Notes under the pieces: generated by a model
The model's database searches: none
Seen by the model: the letters and a program-made list of their open reading frames with translations, nothing else
Told to the model about the DNA's origin: nothing
Made by a program: the position numbers and the translations under genes
Shown: positions 50,145 through 62,910 of the stretch, in pieces
How positions within the stretch are numbered: the first letter of the stretch is position 1
Layout of the letters: each line of letters starts with the position of its first letter
Assembly: GCA_038501625.1 (NCBI GenBank)
Contig: JAZAYU010001141.1
Coordinates: 1-64,000, forward strand
Source of the DNA: Corbicula japonica
Taxonomy: Eukaryota; Mollusca; Bivalvia; Venerida; Cyrenidae
DNA length: 64,000 bases
Reading direction: 5' to 3'

Positions 50145-52530
50145 CAAATAAAACTGGTCAGGACCACATATTATTTGATAGTTTTCAACTGTTTGTTTTT
50201 ATTAAGGATTTTGCATCTTAATATGTTTTTCTCATTCTTTGCACATAAATTGGAATACATTTTGCCTGAAAAATATTTGTCAAAATCAATTTTATTATTT
50301 TTATGATCAATAACTTGTCACGACAAGAGTCGTTGAACATTTTTTTCCCATTTAGTTGTTTTAAATATCCCAGTTAAGATTTTTGTCATTTTTGTTAGAT
50401 TCTGGCCCCAGTAAATGTAATCAACCTGTTTTTATTCCTTAAAACCTGTAAAATAATATAAAAGCATGAGGAGAGTAGAAAACAGTTACTGGATTGTAAA
50501 ATATAATGACTTGATAGATTTCAACTGTTTTTTTTTATTAAAGATTTTGCTTCTTAATATGTTTTTCTCATTCTTTGCATATGAATTGGAATACATTTTC
50601 CTGAAAAATATTTGTCAAAATCAATTTTATTATTTTTATGATAAATAACTTGTCGCGACAAGAGTCGTTTGAGTTTTTTTCCCCATTTAGTTGTTTTAAA
50701 TATCCCAGTGAAGATTTTTGTCATTTTTGTTAGATTCTGGTCCCAGTAAATTTAATCAGCCTGTTTTTATTGCTTAAAACCTGTAAAATAATATAAAAGC
50801 TTTAGGATAGGAGAAAACAGTTACTGGCATGTATAAAACTATAATATAATGATTTAATTGTTTTCAAATGTTTTTTATGAAGGATTTTGTATCTTAAAAT
50901 GTTTTTCTCATTCTTTGCAAATGAATTGGAATACATTTTTCCTAAAAAATATTTGTCAATATCAATTTTATTATTTTTATGATAAATAACTTGTCGCGAC
51001 AAGAGTCGTTTGAAATTTCTTTCCCCATTTAGTTGTTTTAAATATCCCAGTTAAGATTTTTGTCATCTTTGTAAGATTCTGGCCCCAGTAAATGTAATCA
51101 GCCTGTTTTTATTCCTTAAAACCTGTAAAATAATATAAAATCTTGAGGAGAGGAGAAAACAGGTACTGGCATGTATAATAATATAATGATTTGATAATTT
51201 TCAAATGCTTTTTATTAAGGATTTTGTATCTTAATATGTTTATCTCATTCTTTGCAAATGAATTGGAATACATTTTGCCTGAAAAATATTTGTCAAAATC
51301 AATTTTATTATTTTTATGATAAATAACTTGTCGCGACAAGAGTCGTTTGAATTTTTTTTCCCATTTAGTTGTTTTAAATATCCCAGTGAAGATTTTTGTC
51401 ATTTTTGTTAGATTCTGGCCCCAGTAAATGTAATCAACCTGTTTTTATTCCTTAAAACCTGTAAAATAATATAAAAGCATGAGAAGAGTAGAAAACAGTT
51501 ACTGGATTGTAAAATATAATCACTTGATAGATTTCAACTGTTTTTTTTATTAAAGATTTTGCTTCTTAATATGTTTTTCTCATTCTTTGCATATGAATTG
51601 GAATACATTTTCCTGAAAAATATTTGTCAAAATCAATTTTATTATTTTTATGATAAATAACTTGTCGCGACAAGAGTCGTTTGAGTTTTTTTCCCCATTT
51701 AGTTGTTTTAAATATCCCAGTGAAGATTTTTGTCATTTTTGTTAGATTCTGGTCCCAGTAAATTTAATCAGCCTGTTTTTATTGCTTAAAACCTGTAAAA
51801 TAATATAAAGGCTTTAGGATAGGAGAAAACAGTTACTGGCATGTATAAAACTATAATATAATGATTTAATTGTTTTCAAATGTTTTTTATGAAGGATTTT
51901 GTATCTTAAAATGTTTTTCTCATTCTTTGCAAATGAATTGGAATACATTTTTCCTAAAAAATATTTGTCAATATCAATTTTATTATTTTTATGATAAATA
52001 ACTAGTCGCGACAAGAGTCGTTTGAAATTTTTTCCCCATTTAGTTGTTTTAAATATCCCAGTTAAGATTTTTGTCATCTTTGTAAGATTCTGGCCCCAGT
52101 AAATGTAATCAGCCTGTTTTTATTCCTTAAAACCTGTAAAATAATATAAAATCATAAGGAGAGGAGAAAACAGGTACTGGCATGTATAATAATATAATAA
52201 TTTGATAATTTTCAAATGCTTTTTATTAAGGATTTTGTATCTTAATATGTTTATCTCATTCTTTGCAAATGAATTGGAATACATTTTGCCTGAAAAATAT
52301 TTGTTAAAATCATTTTTATTATTCTTATGATAAATAACTTGTTGCAACAAGAGTCGTTTGATTTTTTTTTCAATTTAGTTGTTTTAAATATCCCAGTTAA
52401 GATTTTTGTCATTTTTGTAAGATTCTGGCCCCAGTAAATGTAATCCGCCTGTTTTTATTCCTTAAAATCTGTAAACTAATATAAAAACATGAGGAGAGGA
52501 GAAAACAATTACTGGCACGTTTCATATAAT
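50145..52530. repeat. ~338 bp satellite, about seven units in a trimeric higher-order pattern
   Basis: The anchor gttgttttaaatatcccag occurs near 50355, 50690, 51032, 51368, 51702, 52042 and 52379, spaced 334-342 bp. Units three apart are more alike than neighbours: 50466-51402 repeats about 1,011 bp later with near identity. Each unit contains the palindrome cttgtcgcgacaag. ORFs here are repeat artefacts. Confidence 0.95.
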
Positions 52531-53364
52531 GTTTATATACAAACGTACTTGGATAATTCTTCGTGAATATCTTGAAATGCATGTTGCCCAAAAAATGTAT
52601 TTAGTAGAAATCCTGTTAACCATTTTATATAATTAAATAATTTGTAACCACAAGACTGTTTGACATGTTTTCCTCTGGTTTATCAAATAATGGAATTATC
52701 TGTTTGATATGACGATCCACGGACAAGAATTATATGGGATGGAGCCATGAAAAAATCAAATTGCTTCATTTATTTAACATCCTTTTTTTTAAATGGTCAA
52801 GGCACATTTTCAACCGGTGTGGTGTGTTATAATGGTTCCCAAATGGCACACAGTTCTTGAAACTTCAGTTTGTTTGTTGATCCAGAAGATTATTACTGGC
52901 TTCACTGCATAGCTTTATAAGATGCCTTAATTTTATATACAAGGCACCAAATAATTCATAAACACTGTGCCAGGACATTTCCTATCTGTCAAATCTTTCA
53001 GTTCATCCGCTAGTCCAGTTCCATTTCAGCTTAAGATCTATGACAACACCGTCATTGTTGAAAGAGGAAGGCATTCTTAACAACGATGCTAAATTAACAA
53101 TTTCCAGAATATATTTTCCGCTAAAATATATACGATTTTATTTTAAAATTTTCACTTCCGTGTTTGGGGTTGTTTGTTTTCATTTGTTGTTTTTGTTGAC
53201 GGGAGTGGTCTAAAATACAAACCTTAATAATGTAGACTGTTACACACTTGTGTATATACATACCGATACTATCAATAGATATATTTCGTGTAAGAGATTT
53301 CTTAAAAATGAAAATGCTATCAAAATATTCGACGAATGATTAAATTTGCACATGGGAGAAACGG

Positions 53365-53486
53365 ATGCACGTTACACGATGCACGTTAGACGATTAAACG
53401 CACGATGCACGATAGACGATAAACGGACGCACGATACACGATAAACGGACGCACGATAGACGTTAGACGGACGCACGATACACGCA
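53365..53486 (+). repeat. Subterminal short tandem array (right)
   Basis: About ten irregular units of the form acgataaacggacgcacg, in the same orientation as the left array. Confidence 0.85.
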
Positions 53487-53519
53487 AATTTTGTAACTTT
53501 AAACGTTCACAGTACTGTA

Positions 53520-55310
53520 AGTGCCAATGACAGCAAAAATGATACGGTTTTAATTTCATTTAAGTAATTGTTGCACGATCGATTCTTTTTGGACCTGTTT
53601 AACAGTTTGTGAGCGAGAACATAAAAATTTTATGAATGAGTTAATAAAACAATTCTTTTCGGTTTTTTCTTATTTGAGGCCCCTTGCAGGTAACCCCGTT
53701 TATACATAATCTGTTTACATGAATTACAGAAACAAACATATGCAGTTTAATATACATGTAATATACATGTATATATAAGCTTAGTAATTCGTTATTCGTT
53801 TATCTAAACACATACATATATGGTAATTCTATTTCAAATGAAAAAGGCTAATTAAGAAGTTTTCTTTGATAAATATTTCTAATAAAGTCAAACCACTGCC
53901 AAAGACTACCTGTAAATTTAGACCTGCTGGCAATTCTTTTCATATCATTCTAGTACTTCTGCTATAGTGAATGACTTTTCATGTTTAAAGTCACTGTGAT
54001 ATATCATTAGAAATCTGAAAATTTGAGGGTGATATGTTGGCTCTACTTCTAAATTATTTGTTCGAATTGCTCAACAACCAATGAATTAAATGGTTAGAGA
54101 AGATGCACGCATGGATGCGAAATGCCTGATGGCGTACTGATTGCAAGCAGTATGGTTCGAATGTATTTAATTTGCTTACATCCTTTATGGCAATTGCAAA
54201 TACATATAAAAGGAGGCATGCATTGTTACTGTGATAAAAAAAGGTTTGTAGTCATGGCTAAATGTCGTCCTTGTTTTATTGTAAAATTAACTGTGAATTT
54301 AATAAAATGAATGAAATGGAAGAGGTGAGGCAACAACAATCCTGTGTAAAAATATTATTTTTATGAATGACGTATAAAATGAAACTATAAACGTGAAAAA
54401 TTTACCTATCACGCCCTATCCGTCCTTGTTCAATATAAGTAGCGTTGTTTCGAGTTGAAAACTGAATAAAGTGAATATTGAAGGTGAAGATCGGGGAACA
54501 CCAACACCCATTTCACCCTGCCTTACCTAATTTTAGTGAAATGGGTTAACCAATAAATTTTGGAAGAAGTCAACCAATGCCCTGTCCCACTTACTCAAAG
54601 ACTGAATGTTGAAGATTTAAGTTTAGACATTAAAAAGTTTAGTTTTTTATTCTAGTTTTAAAAGATCAGAAAGAACATGAATTATACAAAGTTGTTATAG
54701 CAGCGGTCAACTGATTACTACTGCCATTTTCCATCGGAAAAAATATTTGTTGTTGGATTGAATTAAGAAGTACAAAGGACAGAACAAATAAAAACTAGTG
54801 CAGTAAAAACTGAACATCTGATTATCTGACTCCCTCCCGAGTCACTTCTTACTCGTCCCTCCTCTTTGGATATTACAAGCTGTTGTTTAAGAAAAAATGG
54901 GAGCGGCGGAAACGGTCCTCTTTCAAATACCCATCCCTCTACCTACGACATTTATACATCGCTAATCTCAGCCTTGATTCATTAAGTTTACAATTAAAAA
55001 CATTAGTAATTATTCAAGTACATTTGAAACACGAAAGTGTCTTCATGATTTGTGAGCATTTTATTTTTTCCCTCATGTTTATATATTTACATAAATGTAT
55101 CTACAAACTATTTATATTGCAACGTGATCTGACCATGAACTCCAGACAATTCAACCTAAAATTTGTACAGTATATACGTCACAAATCTTTGATTATCATG
55201 AACATATCAGTGATCTGTGGTATCAGTTTTATAAATCAATGAACACTATCGTTTGTGCGTCTTTAATTTGCCAGTACATTAGATTAGAACGTTAAACTAA
55301 ATAATGATAC
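53520..55310. other. No gene recognised
   Basis: No supported gene. The ORF at 54883-55242 (119 codons) has no recognisable motif or splice support. Confidence 0.5.
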
Positions 55311-55315
55311 ATGTT

Positions 55316-55491
55316 CAGTAAAACCCCTCATTAGGGCCACCCCGAAATTAAGACCACCTCGCTATTAAGACCACAGTTCTGATGTCCCATTTTACAGTTT
55401 TGCACTGTCTTCTACCCCTATAAAAAGACCACCCCACTATTGACCACTTTTTCCCAGTCCCAATGTTGGTCTTAATAGCGGGGTTTCACTG
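55316..55491. mobile_element. Short MITE with CAGT(A/G)AAACCCC ends
   Basis: CAGTAAAACCCC at 55316 is matched by GGGGTTTCACTG ending at 55491. Inner repeats of ttaagaccac and gaccacc run through it. TA is present on the right; the left flank is TT, probably mutated. Tc1/mariner-type ends. Confidence 0.8.
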
Positions 55492-55493
55492 TA

Positions 55494-56680
55494 CTTGTTT
55501 CCTAAAGTTGACTTTAATCTGTTAATCTTTTTTGTTTTAGTAATTAATATTCATTTAATCTGTAGTTCTTTTTTTATTACTATAAATATTAATTTTACCT
55601 TTCAACATGTTTAATAATATATACACAAAGTTTAACATCATAAATATTTGGTTTTATTACAAGCAGAGAATGTTTGTACAACTCTCAAAAATTAAAGCAT
55701 ACAATGTAATTTTGACTATATATTTCTTGGACGTGACTGTGGACTTAATGATGTTTTAACAAATGAAGTTGTGGCGTACGTGCGGGAAAATACATCACTC
55801 GATTTGGGCGTTTCTCAATATCTAATTTGTTTTTGAAATGATTACTATACATTTCTTTTTTAACTATAAATAAACCATTTATATAAAATACAGTTTGATG
55901 TACCTTTTCAAAACTCGGCATTAATTCCCACTGGCATACCAATAAAAGTGAATACATATAGTGTCACGTTGGTGTATTTAAGTTTGGATGCTCAAATTGT
56001 TTGAAAAAATGCTTAAAGTTTATTTACATAGAACCGACACACACAAAAAAAAAAAGAACAGACACACACAAAAAAGAAATAACGTTTGCACAAGAAGTCT
56101 GGAATGGCTGTTTAAAACGTCTAGAAAAATGATATAGTTATAGCGTGAACACTTATTTACAACATTTTGGGGTCATCTGTCAAATAATGTCAAAACTTTG
56201 AAGTAATACATTAAATTGTTTTGTCTTCAAACCGAAAGTAGTTTTCCTTGATTTTATTGAAAACCCTAACATTATTTTAACGAATTGACACTAAACATCG
56301 ATTGTAGACAAGCATTTACTTGTTTCAGGTATGGGTTGCTTTGGTATATTGCTGATAAATTTCAGAGTTCTCATGCAACTAGTTTTTCTTTTGTTTTAGT
56401 ATGTGCTTGGTAATTAGAAAATAAATAAGACTAAATTAAACTTGCAAACATTAACTACATGCTTATCTAAATACATTTCTTTACTTAAATCTAGTAGGTG
56501 GCAATAAGTATTTCCCCTAAAATCCATTATAGAAAGTTTAGCCAAATTTCGCCATTAGCAATGTTGGCGACCCCTTAAGTCTTTCTGTTCGTTATGGAAT
56601 TACACATGTACAAACCATAATCACCAACAATTATTACAAGAGCCTTTGGAATACAAGACCGTTTACGCAGGTTTTAACTA
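55494..56680. other. No gene recognised
   Basis: AT-rich, only short ORFs without protein-like features. Confidence 0.5.
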
Positions 56681-57032
56681 CACTCAACAAAAATTTTAAT
56701 ATTTACCTTTTGTCCGTAATTTTTTATTAGAAAGACATTGAATTCAATCTTTATTTATGATTAAACAGCTGTATGCCAACAACAGTCTCAAACTTAAGCT
56801 TTAATCTTGTAATAATTGACCTTGGACCAGTTTTGCGAGTTATCCTTAATTTTGCTAAAAATGCATTTCTTGCATAAAAAGGTCAAGCAAACAGAAATTT
56901 GCTCTAAAGTCATTGTTTTTATTTTAATAGGACCCCTCATTAGTAGGAAAACAGAAAACATAACTAATCAACAGCACATTTGTTTAAATAAACCCCTTTT
57001 GAAAGTATTCAATTAAAAAAAAAATGAAATAT

Positions 57033-57375
57033 GCATATTAGGAATGGCCACATCCAGCATACACAGCCTCCCCACACAGCCAAAACGTAGAGAGGAAAAG
57101 AAAGCATGGTATTACAAAAATCAGTTTCAAACTGGACGCCACAAACAAATAACGGAAGTGAGAACCGGAGGGGTTACCGCCTTGGAACGGTCAGTGGTAA
57201 AACAAATTGCCACTGGGGGTTTAAACCAGGTTCTATAGTGCACCAACCTCACACTTGCCCCAACAGGTTCTCATATCACAAAACAAGTACAAATTGTCTT
57301 GGTGAAATAACTCCAACCCACCCATCAGCTCAACAATGTTGCATGCAAAACCATACAAACATATAAACATAAGAA
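57033..57375 (+). repeat. ~375 bp dispersed repeat, copy A
   Basis: From aatatgcatattaggaatgg to cataagaatttaataccattg. It includes accgccttggaacggtcag and cactgggggtttaaaccag. At least eight further copies or fragments occur in this window on both strands. Confidence 0.9.
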
Positions 57376-57401
57376 TTTAATACCATTGCAAAAAAAGGTA
57401 A

Positions 57402-57780
57402 TATATGCATATCAGGAATCGCCACACTCAAAATACACAGCCTCCCCACGCAGCGAAAAAGAAGAGAGGAAGAGAGAGAGTGCATGTTTTATATACGTAT
57501 GTCAATTAAAATAGGACGCCACAAACAATTAACGAAGAAGAGAACCTTTGGGGATACCGCCTTGGAACGGTCAGTGGCAAAACAAATTGCCACTGGGGGT
57601 TTAAACCAGGTTCTAGGGTGCACCAACCTCACACTTGCCCCAACAGGTTCTCGTATCACAAAACAAGTACAAATTGTCTTGGTGAAATAACTCCAACCCA
57701 CCTATCAGCTCAACAATGTTGCATGCAAAAGCATACAAACATATAAACATAAGAATTAATAGCATTGCAAAGCCAAAGGG
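57402..57780 (+). repeat. ~375 bp dispersed repeat, copy B
   Basis: In tandem orientation with copy A; differs mainly in the first 150 bp and retains the gcaaagccaaaggg end. Confidence 0.9.
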
Positions 57781-57916
57781 CGGGTACTCAATGATCTTAC
57801 AGAGACCAGAGCACCTGGAGTAAAATCAGCAAGAACACGATGACAGGGATAAAAGAAACAAATCGAGCTTCTAGGGTCTTTTTAGAAAAGATTTCCCCAT
57901 AAACTTTCATAAACTC

Positions 57917-58605
57917 TTAAACCCCTGCCACCGTCGTGCAACCAAAGAGGTAAGCATAATGATCAACTGTAGATGGGTTAATCACCAGGCCTGCAGAGCG
58001 CTGTAAAATATCATGTTGGTAACCTTTCTTTTTAAATTTACAGATGGTTTTTACGAATAATCGGGAGAAATTACTATCGCCTTTTATCTTCTTAAGTTTA
58101 TAAATTAAATCTCCATAAAAAACTGGCTGTGAAATTCCTTGTTGCAATAATAGTGATTTTAAACTGCAGCTGTATTTATGAATTAGATCTGGATATCGGC
58201 GACAAAACTTGCAAAAGGGTTTCCTTAATTTGTGATACCGATAACCTTGTTTGAAAAGTTTTTCTGTAATGCAAAGATTATGTTCATTGAAATCATTCAC
58301 ATCGTTGCAAGCTCTTGAAAAGCGAACAAGCTGTGAGATATAAACCCCGTAAGAAGTCGCACGAGGAACATCGCCGTCTAGAAACGGAAAATTTACTATA
58401 TTAAAATTAAAATCATCTCTTTTATCATAAATTTTAGTAGTGACGTAACCATTGTCAATGGATAGATTTAAATCAAGAAAGTTTGCTTGCTTTTCTGAAG
58501 TGTTCGCTTTATTAAGCTGTAGTTCTTTAGGATAAATCTTATTAACAAGTGATGGAAAATGGTTATTATCTATATTTAATAAATTATCAAGGTACCTCAA
58601 CTTTA
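57917..58605 (-). pseudogene. 5'-truncated reverse transcriptase (C-terminal part)
   Basis: 227 codons open to a TAA at 57917. It begins at the palm C motif RYLDNLLNID and continues with KTKIYDKRDDF-type and NFPFLDGDVPR, SYGVYISQLVRF and QGYRYHKLRKPF segments, as in a reverse transcriptase family common in cnidarian and bivalve genomes. The catalytic YLDD reads YLDN, so activity is lost. Similarity stops abruptly at about 58605, i.e. it is truncated on the 5' side. The fragment at 62911-64000 covers the complementary N-terminal part of the same family. No endonuclease domain is recognised. Confidence 0.8.
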
Positions 58606-58639
58606 CCTCCCTTACGGTGTACAGTACTGAAAATCATTA

Positions 58640-59235
58640 AATTGACAATCGGATCGGAAGCGGATCGGAAGCGGACCGCAAACCGATCCCGTTAGGAGCG
58701 CAATGGAAGCGCAATCGAATTGGAAACGGAATGGAATCGAAGCGAATCGCTTTGAGCGTTTGGATCGCTTGGAGTGAAAAAACCGGAGCATTTTGACCGG
58801 ATTGGAATCGCTTTGAACGTTTAGATCGCTTGGAGTGAAAAGACAGGAGCGTTTTGACTGGATCGGAATCGCTTTGAGCGTTTGGATCGCTTGGAGTGAA
58901 AAGACCGGAGCGTTTTGAACGGATCGGATCGGATCGCTTCTATTTACAGTTGTTCAGTTATGTATAGGAATCGGAATCGGAAGAATCGGTTTGAGCGTAA
59001 AGATCGTTTGGAGCGCAATGTCTTGCGTTATAGTTAATGACCAATGAAAATCGGGAGCGAAAAGATCGGAATCGGAAGAATCGGTTTAAGCGTAAAGATC
59101 GTTTGGAGCGCATGGTCCGGAGTGAAAAAATTGGAGTGCAATCGAATTGGAATTGGACCGCAATGAGAATGGAATCGGATCGGTTATAGATGGCATTAGG
59201 ATCGGAAGCGGACCGGATCGGAATCGGAAAAATTG
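58640..59235. repeat. ATCGGA-rich degenerate tandem array
   Basis: Short ggatcggaa/gcggatcgg units plus about three ~65 bp units (gatcgcttggagtgaaaag ... gagcgttttga) at 58765-58945 and two ~100 bp units with aatcggtttgagcgtaaaga at 58975-59125. Confidence 0.85.
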
Positions 59236-59439
59236 TCAATTTCATAATGTTCATAACTGTAAGTAAATGGTATTGGATTCATTTAAGAAAACAATCAATA
59301 AAGATTGGAAAGACAATAAATAATTGGTTTTAAGACAAAACACTTCTTTCCACAACCTCTCTTGACGTAGGAAGAACCGAAACTAGCATACATTATAAAC
59401 ATATACAATTAATGACCAATTAGAACTTTGGTTGAGTGT

Positions 59440-61655
59440 ATGTTTGCTGGGGAATCCAGACAATTACTTTGAAAGGATACGATGTATAGTGGTTTATTTG
59501 GCGTATATCTGGAAGAATTTTGTTTCTCAAATACCATCAACAATAAGTGTTAAGTGCCTTATAGCGGCTGTACAAATTCTCCCCTTACTTCACTTCAGTG
59601 TATTTATCAGCTTTACTTACCTCCCTTGATGGTAATATGCTTATTTCAAATCATGCAGATTGTCAGTCGTCATTGTCCGTTATAGGCAAACTTGAACTAC
59701 ATGTATCCTTTTTGATGTGTTTCTTGCGTGGTTGGTTAGCCGCCGGTTTTTGTATTGCTTTGGAGTTATCTATACATTTAAATAATACAAAGAAACGATA
59801 GTATATCACTGAATGTCAATTAACGCAGCATTCGCACATTGTAAGTTGTGAAAAAATAAACTTTACAATTCTACATTAATATCTTTATAAAACCATTAAT
59901 AATATCTTGATAAACATTCCACCTACGTAAAATGACAATAGGGTCATTTCTTGATATACTTATTCCATGAATTTCAGCTTATTAATGACTCACCCATTTT
60001 TAAAAGTCAGGTACGTTATATTTTTTATACATCACCTTAATTTCAATTATATTCATTTGAATCCAACAATTAATACATTTTTAGATGTACCAATGTATGA
60101 CCAAGATACTGTGGACAGTATCTTTCTATTGGGAAGTGTTAAATAAAATATGTTAAGGTATACATGTAAAATAAAACCCCTACGTAATCAAAACAAAAAA
60201 ATAAATACCTGAACTTTGCAAAATTAGTTGAAGTAAAAACAAAGCCAATTTTATATGACATTTCCTTGTAATTTATACACTCCAGTCATTATTCATAGGA
60301 AAGGAAATAGTTTGTGCGAACACACTGCATTATTTTAGTTGTAAAATGTACCTTAAAAATGTGCATGTTTTTAACGTACCTGACAAACAATTAAAACTGT
60401 TCAAAACTTGAACTGTTTCAAACAATTTTAAAGTAACAAAGTCGTATATACAATTGGTTTGTAATAAACATAATAAATTTCTAGCTATATTATTGAAAGT
60501 AATGAATTTAACCTCGATTTGTGAAACAGTTAACGTAACTGACATGATACTAATCTGTTGTGTTTGTGCTCAAATATTTTTGTTGTAACCGATGTATAAG
60601 GGCAAAATATGTGTGCATACGTTAGATAGTGCCAAGAAAATGAAAAAGTAGGGGAAATGACTTTTTTATTTAAAGAATCGTGTTTCATGTACACGTACCT
60701 GACTTAAACGTACTTGACATTTTTTAATTTTCTGCTATGCAATCAATATATAAACTGCCACAAAGGCATGTTTTACTTCAATAACAAGATAAGACTGCAT
60801 GAAAAACGAAGAACAATTATACGGAAATATAATTTCAAAATTACGGACCTGTAATATTATTATCTCTCAATTAATCTTAGATTTGATGATTCGACGATTG
60901 CATTTTAGTTTGTTTCATTCCACATATATATATTTAAAGACTTAGTAAGCCAAAGTTTAATGTTTGTTGATTAAGTATACGTTTGTTAAAGTAAGTTTAA
61001 AAGCATTTAACGTTCTTGACCGGTATATTTGCGACAATCATTTCATAAATCTAGGTTAGTCAGTTTATCTGAGAATTGTATAATTTTAAGTTACCTCGAA
61101 TAAACTAAACCATTACCGTTAAAAAATGGCCTAACATCTGTGTTTTGTTTCCTATTAAGCTTAAGGTTTACGTTACTATTAATATAGACCCCTTTGCGAC
61201 AGACTATTTCTAGGAATTTTCGGCTATTCTGATGTCAATTATGACGATATAAATAATTATAATACAATTCTAGTGTTCGTATGATGTTTGCTATATATAA
61301 ACCGTATCAAAATACGAGTTGAACCAACATTTCTTGCTAATGTCACTCAGGGAAATGACTGCGACATGAAAAAATTGAAAATGTCACTTTATCTGACATT
61401 CAATGATATGTCTTTAAATTTAGCTAAATAAACAGTAATAATTAAAAACGACAGAGGTTCTCCACTTGCATGTGCATGTAAATCTATATAAATTAATATT
61501 ACTCTTTCTGAAAAGTATGCATATTATTTACTAAAATTGACTATGCCACTAAAGAAAGAAGATTAAGGGGTCCGCCTAGAGCTGGTAGTCTAAGATATGA
61601 ATTCCGGTCTCCAAAATGCTTTTAAACACGTCAACGGACCAAATGTAATACTCTA
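59440..61655. other. No gene recognised
   Basis: AT-rich; short ORFs only, none with a recognisable motif. Confidence 0.5.
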
Positions 61656-62209
61656 CACTACTCAAAGTTCTAAACCGCCACTTTTTGTCCGTATTTTTTT
61701 GTTAGAAAGACATTGAATTCACTCTTTATTTATAATCATATGCCAACAACAGTCTCCAACTTAAGCTTTAATCTTGTGATAATTGACCTTGAAACAGTTT
61801 GGCCAGAGTTATCCTTAATTTTGCTAAAATGCATTTCTTGCTTAAAAAGGTCAAGCAAACAGAAATGTGCTCTAAATTCCTTGTTTTATTTTAATAGGAC
61901 CCCTCATTAGTAGGAAAAACAGAAAACAAGATTAATCAACAGCACATTTGTTTAAATAAACCGCTTTCAAAGTATCCAATTTTAAAATTACCACCCTTTC
62001 AATTAAAGACTGTTCTTATTTTGACCCTACGGTGTAAGTAAATAGTATTGGACTCATTTAAGAAAACAATCAATAAAGATTAACAATACATTAAATTATT
62101 GGTTTTAAGACAAAACAGTTCTTTCCACAACCTCTCGTAGAGAAGAAACGAAACTATCATACATTGTAAACATATACATATAGTGGCGGTTTAGAACTTT
62201 TGAGTAGTG
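61656..62209 (+). mobile_element. Intact CAC...GTG-family MITE, 554 bp
   Basis: CACTACTCAAAGTTCTAAAC at 61656 and inverse ending AGTAGTG at 62209 (about 25 bp), flanked by TA. Interior matches 22034-23181 (inverse) and 56681-59438, and preserves the empty sites of both insertions. Confidence 0.85.
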
Positions 62210-62724
62210 TATACCATGCACAAGCAATGACTGGGCCTTATACAAACATGCGGGTATTTTGCTTGGGAAGTGCTTAAAGGCAGTTCAAGTGTTTGGTCGA
62301 TCGTGCAAATTAAGTTCTCGTAGTCAAAAGTTGCTTAAATCCGTGATATTCTTCTCCACAGCTATATTGTTATGCTCATTTCCTACTCGATTCAATGCAC
62401 ATAATTTGATTAATAATAGCGGTTTATCGCATAGCTTTCAGACAATTCGACATGCGGACCTAGGGCAGATCCCGATTAAAACTATAATAATCAGAGTATC
62501 AATTACAGAGATGTTCTGCAATTGAATGTTTCTATCGGCATATTTAGTGCTTTGATCTTATCGAGGTCACCTATATAATCAGCCAAACTAGTTGTTTGGT
62601 CATGGAACGGAACTATTCCTCGAAAATTGGCAGACTTCCAATTTAATATTTAAATTCGATATTGTTCGTGCTATTTATACTGTTTCGTTTCGTTTATATT
62701 AACTTTGTTTTAGTTACTACTTTC

Positions 62725-62790
62725 AGGTCAAGTCAAGTCAAATCAAAAACATTTATTCCATTTATTCACTCATGTCATTTTAATGACAAA
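62725..62790 (+). repeat. CAAGT-rich run, possible retroelement tail
   Basis: caggtcaagtcaagtcaaatc followed by aaaaacatttattcc; similar strings end non-LTR elements in molluscs. Weak call. Confidence 0.3.
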
Positions 62791-62910
62791 ACGAGGTTTA
62801 GCAAATCAAAATTTCAAAAGAGGTACACCCATGCAAAACTCACTGAAATAGATAATACATAATCTGGTATATAATACTTACAGATCATTGAAAATACACC
62901 AAAATCTTGA

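Larger units (their letters stand above)
49449..53517. mobile_element. 4.1 kb element with Tc1/mariner-like ends and internal satellite
   Basis: CAGTACTGTGAACGTTTTAG at 49449 and its near-perfect inverse ending ACGTTCACAGTACTG at 53517 are flanked by TA. CAGT ends with TA duplication are typical of Tc1/mariner. Both flanks carry CGATAGACGGACGCACG short tandem arrays in the same orientation (49487-49580, 53368-53485). The core is a ~338 bp satellite. No transposase is visible. Confidence 0.8.
56681..59438 (+). mobile_element. CAC...GTG-family MITE split by a 2.2 kb nested block
   Basis: 56681-57015 matches the left 60 percent and 59255-59438 the right end of the intact copy at 61656-62209. 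Ends are CACTCAAC... and ...GTTGAGTG with TA outside. The interruption holds two dispersed repeats, a reverse-transcriptase fragment and an ATCGGA-rich array, so several insertions piled into one MITE. Confidence 0.8.

Noticed and set aside
50802..52350. Lys/Tyr-rich minus-strand ORFs of 66-97 codons
   Set aside because: Repeated because the 338 bp satellite repeats; no protein-like conservation pattern.
54883..55242. 119-codon plus-strand ORF
   Set aside because: No recognisable motif, no neighbouring exons, hydrophobic AT-driven composition.
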